A DNA stretch of 51,251 nucleotides. Source: Gallionellaceae bacterium (lineage in GTDB: Bacteria > Pseudomonadota > Gammaproteobacteria > Burkholderiales > Gallionellaceae). The number at the start of each line of letters is the position of its first letter. Positions within the stretch are counted from its first letter, which is position 1. The stretch lies in the NCBI GenBank assembly GCA_008080515.1, contig VIKH01000015.1, forward strand, positions 1 to 51,251, in the 5' to 3' direction. The translations under genes and the position numbers were made by a program. Positions 38,099 to 46,000 of this stretch are shown here, piece after piece. The notes beneath the pieces are model-generated. The model was not told the origin of the DNA. It worked only from the letters and a program-made list of their open reading frames with translations, and did no database searches.

Positions 38099-38304
38099 TG
38101 GAAACCGTACAACTCAACATTCAGGGTATGACCTGCAACGGGTGCGTGAAAAACGTGACGGGAGTGCTGCAAAAAGTCCCGGGCGTTTCCAGCGTGGAAG
38201 TCTCGCTGGAACAAAGGTGCGCCAAGGTAGTCTACAATTCCGCCGAAGCTAACCCCGCACAGCTCAAGGCTGCGGTAGAGGGTGCGGGGTTTGAGGTTAT
38301 CTGA
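38098..38304 (+). CDS. copZ: CopZ-like copper chaperone (HMA domain)
   Basis: The 68-residue product is one heavy-metal-associated domain with the Cu(I) motif GMTCNGC (Cys 13 and 16) and the usual pattern ending FEVI. Such chaperones hand copper to CopA. The ATG lies immediately after the 60-bp copA-derived repeat with no visible ribosome binding site, and the frame is open through the repeat. It may be a stand-alone CopZ or what remains of a CopA C-terminal extension. Confidence 0.85.
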   Translation: METVQLNIQGMTCNGCVKNVTGVLQKVPGVSSVEVSLEQRCAKVVYNSAEANPAQLKAAVEGAGFEVI

Positions 38305-38331
38305 ACTGCTCCAACTGTAGAAAGGCATACC

Positions 38332-38784
38332 ATGAAACTGACGAAAATAGCGCTTGTGCTGGGCTTGGCTGTTGCCGTCGCGGGCTGCGCCAGCAGCAAA
38401 TCCGGCGATGTCTACACCCGCGACGAAGCGCGGCGGGTGCAATCCGTGCAGATGGGCGTGGTGGAAGGCACCCGACCGATCAAGATTGAAGGCACCAAGA
38501 GCGAGATCGGCACGGGCGCGGGCGCCGTAGTCGGCGGCATCGCCGGCAGCTCTGCCGGGCAGGGCAAAGGCAGCGCGATCGGCGCGGTGCTGGGTGCGGT
38601 GGCAGGCGGCATAGTAGGCGCAGCCGCCGAAGAAGGTTACACCCGCGAAGATGGCGTGGAAATCACGATACGGCTGGAAAACGGGCGGCTAATCTCGGTG
38701 GTGCAGGGCGGCAAGGAGCAATTCCAGATTGGCGACAGAGTGCGCGTGTTGGGCAGCGGGGGCGAGACGCGCGTCGCGAAGTAA
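38332..38784 (+). CDS. Outer membrane lipoprotein with glycine-zipper 2TM domain (SlyB/PCP-like)
   Basis: The 150-residue protein has a lipoprotein signal ending VAGC (Cys19). A Gly/Ala-rich zipper follows, in which GTGAGAVVGGIAGSSAGQG is followed by GAVLGAVAGGIVGAA at about 61-99. The C-terminal small beta domain ends RVRVLGSGGETRV. This layout matches SlyB/PcpA-type lipoproteins of the outer membrane, which stabilise the envelope under stress. It begins 28 bases after copZ. Confidence 0.88.
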   Translation: MKLTKIALVLGLAVAVAGCASSKSGDVYTRDEARRVQSVQMGVVEGTRPIKIEGTKSEIGTGAGAVVGGIAGSSAGQGKGSAIGAVLGAVAGGIVGAAAEEGYTREDGVEITIRLENGRLISVVQGGKEQFQIGDRVRVLGSGGETRVAK

Positions 38785-38840
38785 TAAGGGCTCGGCAGGG
38801 GCAGGGTTCAGTAGTTCATGATTTACAAGGGAAGAGGAAA

Positions 38841-39278
38841 ATGTTGCGTAATACGGTCACCCACTACGGCACCATCGCCCGCCTGCTGCACTGGGGCATG
38901 GCCGGGCTGATTATCTTGAGCATTGTCGCCGTGGAACTGCACGAATTTTTCCCCAAGGGCAGCGACCCGCGCGCCGCCTTGATGTCCGTGCATTTCCAGG
39001 TTGGGGTAGTGGTGCTACTGCTGATCTGGGTGCGAATTATTGCGATATTTTCCGACAAGGTGCCGCCGATTACGCCGACACCGCCACTTTGGCAGCATAT
39101 TGCGGCCAAACTCATGCATCTCGCGCTGTACCTCACCATGATTGCGCTCCCCATCCTCGGTATCGTGATGCAGCAGGCCGGTGACAAAACTGTCGCGCTG
39201 CTGGGCGTGCAATTGCCGGTGCTGGTCGGCGTGGACAAGGACTTCTCCAAGGCGCTCCGGGAAGTGGCAAACCCGTAA
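38841..39278 (+). pseudogene. Cytochrome b561, truncated before its last helix
   Basis: The 145-residue product matches di-heme cytochrome b561 at its start (TVTHYGTIARLLHWGMAGLI with the first ligand His, then SVHFQVGVVVLLLIW and HLALYLTMIALPILG). It ends at VDKDFSKALREV plus three odd residues. Family members continue with HE and a fourth helix carrying further heme ligands, about 35 residues more. The next gene starts directly after the stop, so a local deletion probably removed the end of this gene and perhaps the start of the next. GGAAGAGG provides a good binding site. Confidence 0.75.
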
Positions 39279-39836
39279 TTGGATCGCGGGGCGGGACGGT
39301 CGGGCGGTATCGCAGCGCACCTGAAGCGCGGCGGGCTGATCGCCTACCCTACCGAGTATTGCTACGGCCTGGGTTGTGATCCGTGCAACCGCCGCGCGGT
39401 GCTGCGGTTGCTGAAGCTTAAGGGGCGGCCGCAGAACAAGGGGATGATTCTCATCGCAGGCCGGTTCGCGCAACTTGCGCCTTACCTGCTCCCTCTCGCG
39501 GCAGACCAGCAAGATACCCTGCGCCGTGATGGCGCGCGCGCCATCACCTATCTCATGCCAGCCAAGGCAAGCTGCCCGCGCTGGCTGCGCGGCGCGCACG
39601 ATACGCTGGCGGTGCGCATTACCGCCCACGCCGGTGCCGCCGCTTTGTGCGATGCGCTCGGCATGGCGCTGGTATCCACCAGCGCCAACCGCAACGGCTG
39701 CCAGCCAGCGCGCACGTACGCGCAATGCAAACGACTTTTCGGCGACCGGGTGCGGGCGCTGCGCGGGCGGGTGGGCAAACGCAACAAGCCGTCCACGATA
39801 CGCGCGTGGATGAGCGATAAAATAGTTCGCGAGTAA
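39279..39836 (+). CDS. tsaC: TsaC/YrdC-like threonylcarbamoyl-AMP synthase
   Basis: The protein has the YrdC fold: IAAHLKRGGLIAYPTEYCYGLGCDP near residue 11, LKLKGRPQNKGMILIAG with the KxR substrate motif, LVSTSANRNG and a C-terminal RGRVGKRNKPSTI. TsaC makes threonylcarbamoyl-AMP for the t6A37 modification of tRNA. The only start is a TTG adjacent to the b561 stop, without a binding site, and the first ten residues look atypical. The true N-terminus may be lost in the same deletion. Confidence 0.85.
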   Translation: MDRGAGRSGGIAAHLKRGGLIAYPTEYCYGLGCDPCNRRAVLRLLKLKGRPQNKGMILIAGRFAQLAPYLLPLAADQQDTLRRDGARAITYLMPAKASCPRWLRGAHDTLAVRITAHAGAAALCDALGMALVSTSANRNGCQPARTYAQCKRLFGDRVRALRGRVGKRNKPSTIRAWMSDKIVRE

Positions 39837-39902
39837 TATTCTGGCGTCAACCGATAGCACCTCTCGCTGGCGGCAGAGGGCTACAAAACTACCGGAGAAA
39901 GA

Positions 39903-40799
39903 ATGGACAGCAGTTTAGTAAAAAAATACCTGATCGAATTGCAGGACACGATAGTTGCCCGTCTGGAACAGATTGACGGGAAGCCGTTTATCCGTGACAA
40001 CTGGGTGCGCCCGGCTGGTGGCGGCGGACGTAGCTGCATCATCGAGGACGGAAACGTGTTCGAACGCGGCGGCGTGGCATTCTCGCACGTGGCCGGCGAC
40101 AAGCTGCCGCCGTCTGCCACTGCGAGCCGCCCGGAGCTGGCCGGCAGCAAGTGGGAGGCGATGGGCGTATCGCTGGTGCTGCACCCGCACAACCCTTATG
40201 CGCCAACCACGCATATGAACGTGCGCATGTTCATGGCGAAAAAACCAAACGGCGATGCCTCGTTTTGGTTCGGCGGCGGCATGGATCTGACGCCCTATTA
40301 CGGTTTCGCGGAGGACGTGGTGCATTTCCACCAGACCTGCAAAGATTCGCTGGCGCCATTCGGCGCGCACCTCCACCCGAAATTTAAGAAATGGTGCGAC
40401 GAGTACTTCTTTCTCAAGCACCGCAACGAGCCGCGCGGCGCGGGCGGAATATTTTTCGACGATTTGAGCGAACCGGATTTTGCCACCTGCTTCGCCATCC
40501 AGCAAAGCGTGGGCAACCATTTTCTGGAGGCATACCTGCCCGTTCTCGAACGCCGCAAGGACGCACCCTACGGGGAACGGGAGCGCGATTTTCAGCTTTA
40601 CCGGCGCGGGCGCTATGTCGAGTTCAACCTGGTGATAGATCGCGGCACCATCTTCGGGCTGCAAAGTGGCGGGCGCACCGAATCCATCCTGTTATCCATG
40701 CCGCCGCTGGTAAAATGGCGCTACGGGTGGCAACCGGAACAGGGTACGGAGGAGGCGCAGCTCTACGAGAAATTTCTGGTGCCGAAAGATTGGGTATAA
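39903..40799 (+). CDS. hemF: Oxygen-dependent coproporphyrinogen III oxidase
   Basis: The 298-residue protein is full length for HemF. Signatures include [36 protein letters not shown], the conserved [13 protein letters not shown], and [26 protein letters not shown] near the end. It decarboxylates two propionates of coproporphyrinogen III using O2. Aerobic heme synthesis fits the nearby cytochrome genes. Confidence 0.96.
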   Translation: MDSSLVKKYLIELQDTIVARLEQIDGKPFIRDNWVRPAGGGGRSCIIEDGNVFERGGVAFSHVAGDKLPPSATASRPELAGSKWEAMGVSLVLHPHNPYAPTTHMNVRMFMAKKPNGDASFWFGGGMDLTPYYGFAEDVVHFHQTCKDSLAPFGAHLHPKFKKWCDEYFFLKHRNEPRGAGGIFFDDLSEPDFATCFAIQQSVGNHFLEAYLPVLERRKDAPYGERERDFQLYRRGRYVEFNLVIDRGTIFGLQSGGRTESILLSMPPLVKWRYGWQPEQGTEEAQLYEKFLVPKDWV

Positions 40800-40833
40800 A
40801 CTGCTGTCCAGCGACAAATTAGGGGTGGCTATC

Positions 40834-41274
40834 ATGCGTAAACCGGGAAATTTTTTTGCTGCGCTATTGGCTTCAGCGTTCGTTTTCGCGGTGCCGGACA
40901 GCATCGCGCAAGCGGTGGATTGCCGCTCTTGCCACACTCTTGGCGGTGCGCCGGGCGCAGTGGATTTAAGTGCGATGTACGCCAATCCCGAAACCCATCA
41001 CCCTATCGGCGTGGCCTACCCTATCGGCAAGCCGGGATTTGCGGTGCCGGACGGCCTGGATGTGGATGTCACCTATTTCGACAGAAACCATAACGGCCTC
41101 CTCGATGAAGATGAAATCCAGTTGTTTGATGCGGCGCCGTTGATGGCGGCAGTCGAATGCGCCACCTGCCATTCGGAACACGGCTATGGCCCGCCGGTAA
41201 CCGGGCACCCCCCCAAATATCTGCGCTTCAGAAATATCGGCAGCTCGCTCTGCACGACCTGCCACGTCATGTGA
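40834..41274 (+). CDS. Periplasmic triheme c-type cytochrome
   Basis: From ATG 40834 (GTG 40825 is also possible) the product has a signal peptide ending near SIAQA, and three CxxCH heme motifs: CRSCH, CATCH and CTTCH. Between the first two is an acidic FDRNHNGLLDEDEI stretch that looks like an EF-hand-type calcium loop. HH and MYANPETHHP could give axial His ligands. It is probably an electron carrier in the periplasm; the partner is unknown. It is convergent with the TPR gene with no gap. Confidence 0.8.
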   Translation: MRKPGNFFAALLASAFVFAVPDSIAQAVDCRSCHTLGGAPGAVDLSAMYANPETHHPIGVAYPIGKPGFAVPDGLDVDVTYFDRNHNGLLDEDEIQLFDAAPLMAAVECATCHSEHGYGPPVTGHPPKYLRFRNIGSSLCTTCHVM

Positions 41275-42033
41275 CTAATCTGTCCGACCACGCTCCGCCA
41301 GCAGGTTGCCGAGCGCCTTGTTCGCTTTCTCGTAGCCCGGATTGATGGCGAGCGCCTTGCGGTAGCTGGATTCCGCCTCCGCGTGGCGCTGGCGTGTCTT
41401 GCAGGCGTCGCCCAGGTTGCAGTGTGCGTCGGCAAGGTTGGGGTCGAGCGCGATTGCCCGCCGCAAGCTCTCCTCCGCTTCATCTGGCCGATCCTCCAAC
41501 AGCAGCGCAAAACCCAGATTGTTGTGCGCTTGAGCGATATCCGGATTGATCGCCAGCGCGCGGTGGTAAAGCCCGATCGCCGCGTCTAAATGGTCTTGTG
41601 TGGAGGGGGCGACCCCCTGCCCGGAACCCGTCTTGCCCTGTGCCAGCACGGCCATCCGTTCGTGGGCGAACCCCATATTCACCAGCGGTTCGGGGGCGGT
41701 CGGCATCAGTTCATTGGCGCGGGTGAACGCCGCCAGCGCTTCTTCGGGCCGTTCGACATCAATCAGCGTAACACCCTTGTTCATACAAATCTCATAGTCT
41801 CCGGGAGCGAGTTTGTGCGCGGTCTCGAACGCGGCCAGCGCTTCCTCGAGGCGATCCTGCATTCGCAACGCGATGCCGAGGTTGTAATGGGCTGGCATGT
41901 ATGCGGGGTCGAGCGCGATGGCCTTGCGGTACAGGCCTTCGGCCTCCGGAAACCGTCCCTGGCCCAACAGGATATTTCCCTGATTCTTGAAGGTGGCGGG
42001 TGTTTCAGTGGAGCTGTAAAACAGGTCGTACAT
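41275..42033 (-). CDS. Tetratricopeptide repeat protein
   Basis: The 252-residue protein consists of about six TPR units of 34 residues with the usual A-x-x-x-Y/F and LDP/INP spacing (for example YRKAIALDPAYMPAHYNLG and YHRALAINPDIAQAHNNLG). One repeat is split by a Gly/Ser-rich insert near residue 135. No signal peptide or catalytic domain is present, so it is likely a cytoplasmic scaffold. The neighbouring cyclase-like gene on the same strand is 93 bases upstream, so the two may be co-transcribed. Confidence 0.8.
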   Translation of the reverse strand: MYDLFYSSTETPATFKNQGNILLGQGRFPEAEGLYRKAIALDPAYMPAHYNLGIALRMQDRLEEALAAFETAHKLAPGDYEICMNKGVTLIDVERPEEALAAFTRANELMPTAPEPLVNMGFAHERMAVLAQGKTGSGQGVAPSTQDHLDAAIGLYHRALAINPDIAQAHNNLGFALLLEDRPDEAEESLRRAIALDPNLADAHCNLGDACKTRQRHAEAESSYRKALAINPGYEKANKALGNLLAERGRTD

Positions 42034-42126
42034 GGAAAATCCTTTACGAAATAGAGCGGTCGGAATCTAACCCGAAAGCCGCATAAACTGGTTGTGCCTC
42101 CGCCAAATGCGGTTTCCTGCGGCGGT

Positions 42127-42888
42127 TCAGGAAGAAGGCTGGTGGTTTCCTTTGTGAAATGCAACGCGGTAGGCAACCTGTCCCTGAGGATATTCTTTGG
42201 TGGCTACCGATAGAGCTTCGATTTTGTAGGTAACATTTTCCGAAAGACGACCGCAGACTGCCGTCATTCCATCCAGCAGGCGGCTTCCGGGGTAGGCGTT
42301 GAGTATCAGGTGATACGGCGGGCAAACATCGCACATCCGCACTGACCCAACTATCGGCGACCCGATAATGGTCAGGTCGCCGACAATCTGTGTCAGGTAG
42401 CAAGGGCCGGCATCCACGCCGATAGACAGGCCGATCCCCGATGGCTCGTTGCGCATGTTGGCGACCAGCGAGGGATAATAATAAGTGCGGAAGTTGTCCA
42501 TCACGGAGCAACAGAAATCGAGCACGGTATCCATATGCTCGGTAAAGTGGCTCTCTATCGGCCAGTAGCAGATGAAACCGTCCCCGGTAAACTTGTCGAA
42601 CCAGCCGCCATGGTAGTGCAATACCGTGCGGAACTCGGCGACAAAATCATCGAGTAGCCTGGCGAACAACGGTATGTCAATGGATTCCTTTAGCACGCAG
42701 GACGAACGCCTGATATCCACCGTCAGTACGATGGCTTCTACTGGAGATACTTCCCGGATGGCTTGCCTGACTTCGGGAGAAACATTGATCTGCGCCGGGT
42801 TGAGGCGATCGAAAGGTGCGTGGCCTTTAAACTGTAGATCATTACCCCCGCCGTCGGTCGCACGACGGTTCAAGATAGAAATGCTCAT
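42127..42888 (-). CDS. Degenerate class III adenylate/guanylate cyclase-like protein
   Basis: The 253-residue protein holds one class III cyclase homology domain. A first metal Asp sits at D58 (VDIRRSS), the GG-x-x-x-KFTGDG segment at 94-104 includes D103, and GIGLSIGVDAGPC, followed by GDLTIIGSP, is near 151-178. The position of the conserved transition-state Asn is Val180, while the Arg four residues later (R184) is kept. The residue after the Gly (S177) replaces the usual Asp/Glu. Catalysis is therefore doubtful; it may be a nucleotide-binding regulator. It has no sensor domain. Confidence 0.7.
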   Translation of the reverse strand: MSISILNRRATDGGGNDLQFKGHAPFDRLNPAQINVSPEVRQAIREVSPVEAIVLTVDIRRSSCVLKESIDIPLFARLLDDFVAEFRTVLHYHGGWFDKFTGDGFICYWPIESHFTEHMDTVLDFCCSVMDNFRTYYYPSLVANMRNEPSGIGLSIGVDAGPCYLTQIVGDLTIIGSPIVGSVRMCDVCPPYHLILNAYPGSRLLDGMTAVCGRLSENVTYKIEALSVATKEYPQGQVAYRVAFHKGNHQPSS

Positions 42889-43068
42889 GATTGCACACCC
42901 ACAAGATTAAATACCGCAACTGTGCCAGATCGTTCACCAGAAACGGGGTTGCCAGTCTATCAGCCCAAAGGAAACCGCTGCAAATCCGGTTTTGCAGTTG
43001 GGGCGCGGTAAATTTGTTTTCTGAAATTGAGCGATAACGATCAGTTTGAGGTGCCGGGTTTTCGGGCG

Positions 43069-46000
43069 CTATTGCAGGATGGTTTGCGGCGCTGAGGCGA
43101 GAGTGGCAATGTGTTGCAGCAGCTCTTTTTCCTGGTAGGGTTTGCCGAGATAGGCGTTGACGCCCAGCCCGATCGCGTAGCTGCGGTGTTTCTCGGCGGT
43201 GCGCGATGTGATCATGATGATGGGCAGGTTTTTTGTTCTGGCGTCGCGGCGCAGTTGCTTGGTCAACTCGAAGCCGTCCATGCGCGGCATCTCGACATCC
43301 AGCAACATCACGACCGGCTGGATGTCTACGAGCTGTTCCAGCGCATCCACGCCATCTTTGGCGGTAATTATCTGGTAACCGGCGCGTATTAGCAAACGGG
43401 TGGTAATCTTGCGCACGGTCAGTGAATCATCCACCACCATGACCAGCGGTTGGGTGCGCAACACTTCCGGTGCAGCCTTGCCGGGTTTGCGCGCTATCGT
43501 TCCGGTGCGCTGCGCCAGTTGTGCCGGGTTCAGAACCAACAACACCGCACCATTACCCAGCACGGTAGCGCCGGCAATCCACGGCAGGCGCGCCAGTTGC
43601 GGGCCGACATTTTTTACGACAGCTTCATGCTTGCCTTGCAGGGCATCAACGTGCAGGGCAATCCGCTGTTCGCCACTGCGCAATAACAATACCGGATTGT
43701 GCGGCATACTTTCCGGTACCCGTTCGGCATCCCCCAGGATGTGGGGCAGGTAATGGAGCGGGTAGCTTCTGTTTTGCCACTCGATCCCGCGATTGCGGTA
43801 AAGCTGCGCCAGTTCCGCCGGTTTCACCTGTCGCACCAGTTCTACCATGGCGGAAGGAATCGCGTAGACCGAATCCCCGGAGCGCAGTATCAAAACCTGC
43901 GTGACAGCCAGCGTGAGCGGCAGGCGGATGGTGAAGTGCGTGCCCTGCCCTTTCTTTGAACTGACGTCAACGCGACCGCCCAACCCGGCAATTTCGCTGC
44001 GCACCACATCCATGCCGATGCCGCGTCCCACCACTTCAGTCACCTCGGTTGCAGTCGAAACACCCGAAATAAATATCAGATGTGCCAGCCTGTCGTCGCT
44101 TGCCGCTTCACCCGGTTGCAGCAACCCCCTGGCTTCCGCTTTTTCGCGCAAAGCGGCAAAGTTCAGGCCCGCCCCGTCATCGCTGAGCTCGAATACCACT
44201 TCGTTTCCTTCCTGCCGCAGCGCCAGGCGGATATCGCCGATCGGCGATTTGCCCGCCTGTTCCCGCTGCTGCGGGTTTTCCAGTCCATGCGCGATGGCAT
44301 TGCGCAACAGGTGCTCGAAGGGGGCAGTCATTTTCTCCAGCATGCTGCGGTCCAGCTCCACTTCGGTACCGAGCAGTTCCAGGTTGGCCTTCTTGTGCAA
44401 CTCCTTGCCGGTTTGCCGCACCACGCGGTACAGGCGCTCCGCGATGCTGGCGAGCGGCACCATGCGGATCGCCATCAGGTTCTGCTGCAATTCGCGGTTG
44501 AGATAGGCCTGCCCTGACAGGGCTGCGGCCACCTTATCCAGATTTTTCAGCAGGGATTGCTGCACGGTCTGCACGTCATGCACGCTTTCGTTCATGAACC
44601 GCGTCAGCTCCTGGAATCGGGTGAAACGGTCAAACTCCAGCGGATCGAACTGCTCCGCGCTGTTCCTGGAAAGTGTGACACGCGCCTGCATCTGGCTTTC
44701 TGCCTGGATCTCGATCTCGCGCAACTGTTTGCGCAAATGGCTCACGCTGTCGGTGAGTTCCAGCAAACCGATCTTGAATTCGCTCAATTCCGCTTCGATG
44801 CGCGAGCGCGTCACGCTGATTTCCCCGGCATCATTCACCAGGGAATCCACCGTGTCGGAGCGCACGCGCAACAGAGCGGCAAGTGCGGTGCGCTCCGCAC
44901 CTGCCACGGCCTCGGCGCGGCGCGCGGCGTCTGGGCGCTCTGCCACCGCTTCAACCGTTCCGGCCTTGTCTGCGGATTGATTGCTGCGGAGCTGTTCGAT
45001 TATGTTGCCGATGCGGTCGAAATAGCTTTCCAGCTCGTCCCAGAACACGGCTTCGGGGCGCGGGAGCGCCATGGCCTGCACCACCTTAGCCTCCATGCGG
45101 TGCGTCAGTTCGCCGAGGCGCATCGCGCCAGCCATGCGCGCACTGCCTTTCAGGGTGTGCAGGCTGCGCTGCAGACTGCGGCCCAGTGATTTGTCATCCG
45201 GCTGTTCGCGCCAGGCACGCATGCCGCTGCCGACCTTCGGGTAAAGATCGTCGGTTTCTTCCAGGAAGATCGGCAACAACTGACCATCCATATCGTCTTG
45301 AGTCACGCGCTCTGCCGCTTCGGGCTGCGCCTGCTGCGCGGGTTTGCCAGGTGCAGGCGGCTCCAGCCCCACGGCTGGCGGCTCCAGCCCCACGGCTGGC
45401 GGAATTGCAGGGACTGACGGCTGGTCTGCCTGCAACCGGGCAACCAGTTCCGGTTGCGCCTGCGGCTCCTGACGGTGCCGCACTGCCTGGCTCATGTTTT
45501 GCAGCGCGGCGACGGTCTGTCCCAGCAACTCCAGTTGTCCGGCGGTCAGCGCCTGCGGTTGCCCGATGCGCTGCTCCAGCCACTGCTCCAGTGCGTCAGC
45601 CAGTTCGGCGACCCGGCCAAAGCCCATGGTGCGGTTGATGCCGACCAGCGTGTGCGCCGCGCGCACGAAACCGGAGGCGATGGAGGGCTGCTTGCTCGCG
45701 CGCAGGTCGGCCAGGTGGCGCAACAAGGCGGCGATATGCTGCACCGCCTCCTCAGTCGCGATGCCAAACAGGGCGGGTGTTAGCGTCACCGCACCGATAA
45801 CGACGGGCGGAGGCTCCGTACCTGTTGCTGGCGGTTCCGCGCCGAGATGGTTTTCGAGCTGCCGCGCGCTGCTCACCAGTTCGCCCGTCTCGATCCGTGT
45901 GCTGCCCCGTGCGGACAGCGAATCAACCCATCCCTGAAACGCCGCTTTTGCATCCAGCACGAGCTTCAGCAGGCCGGGGGGAACCACCTGATTTGCTTCC

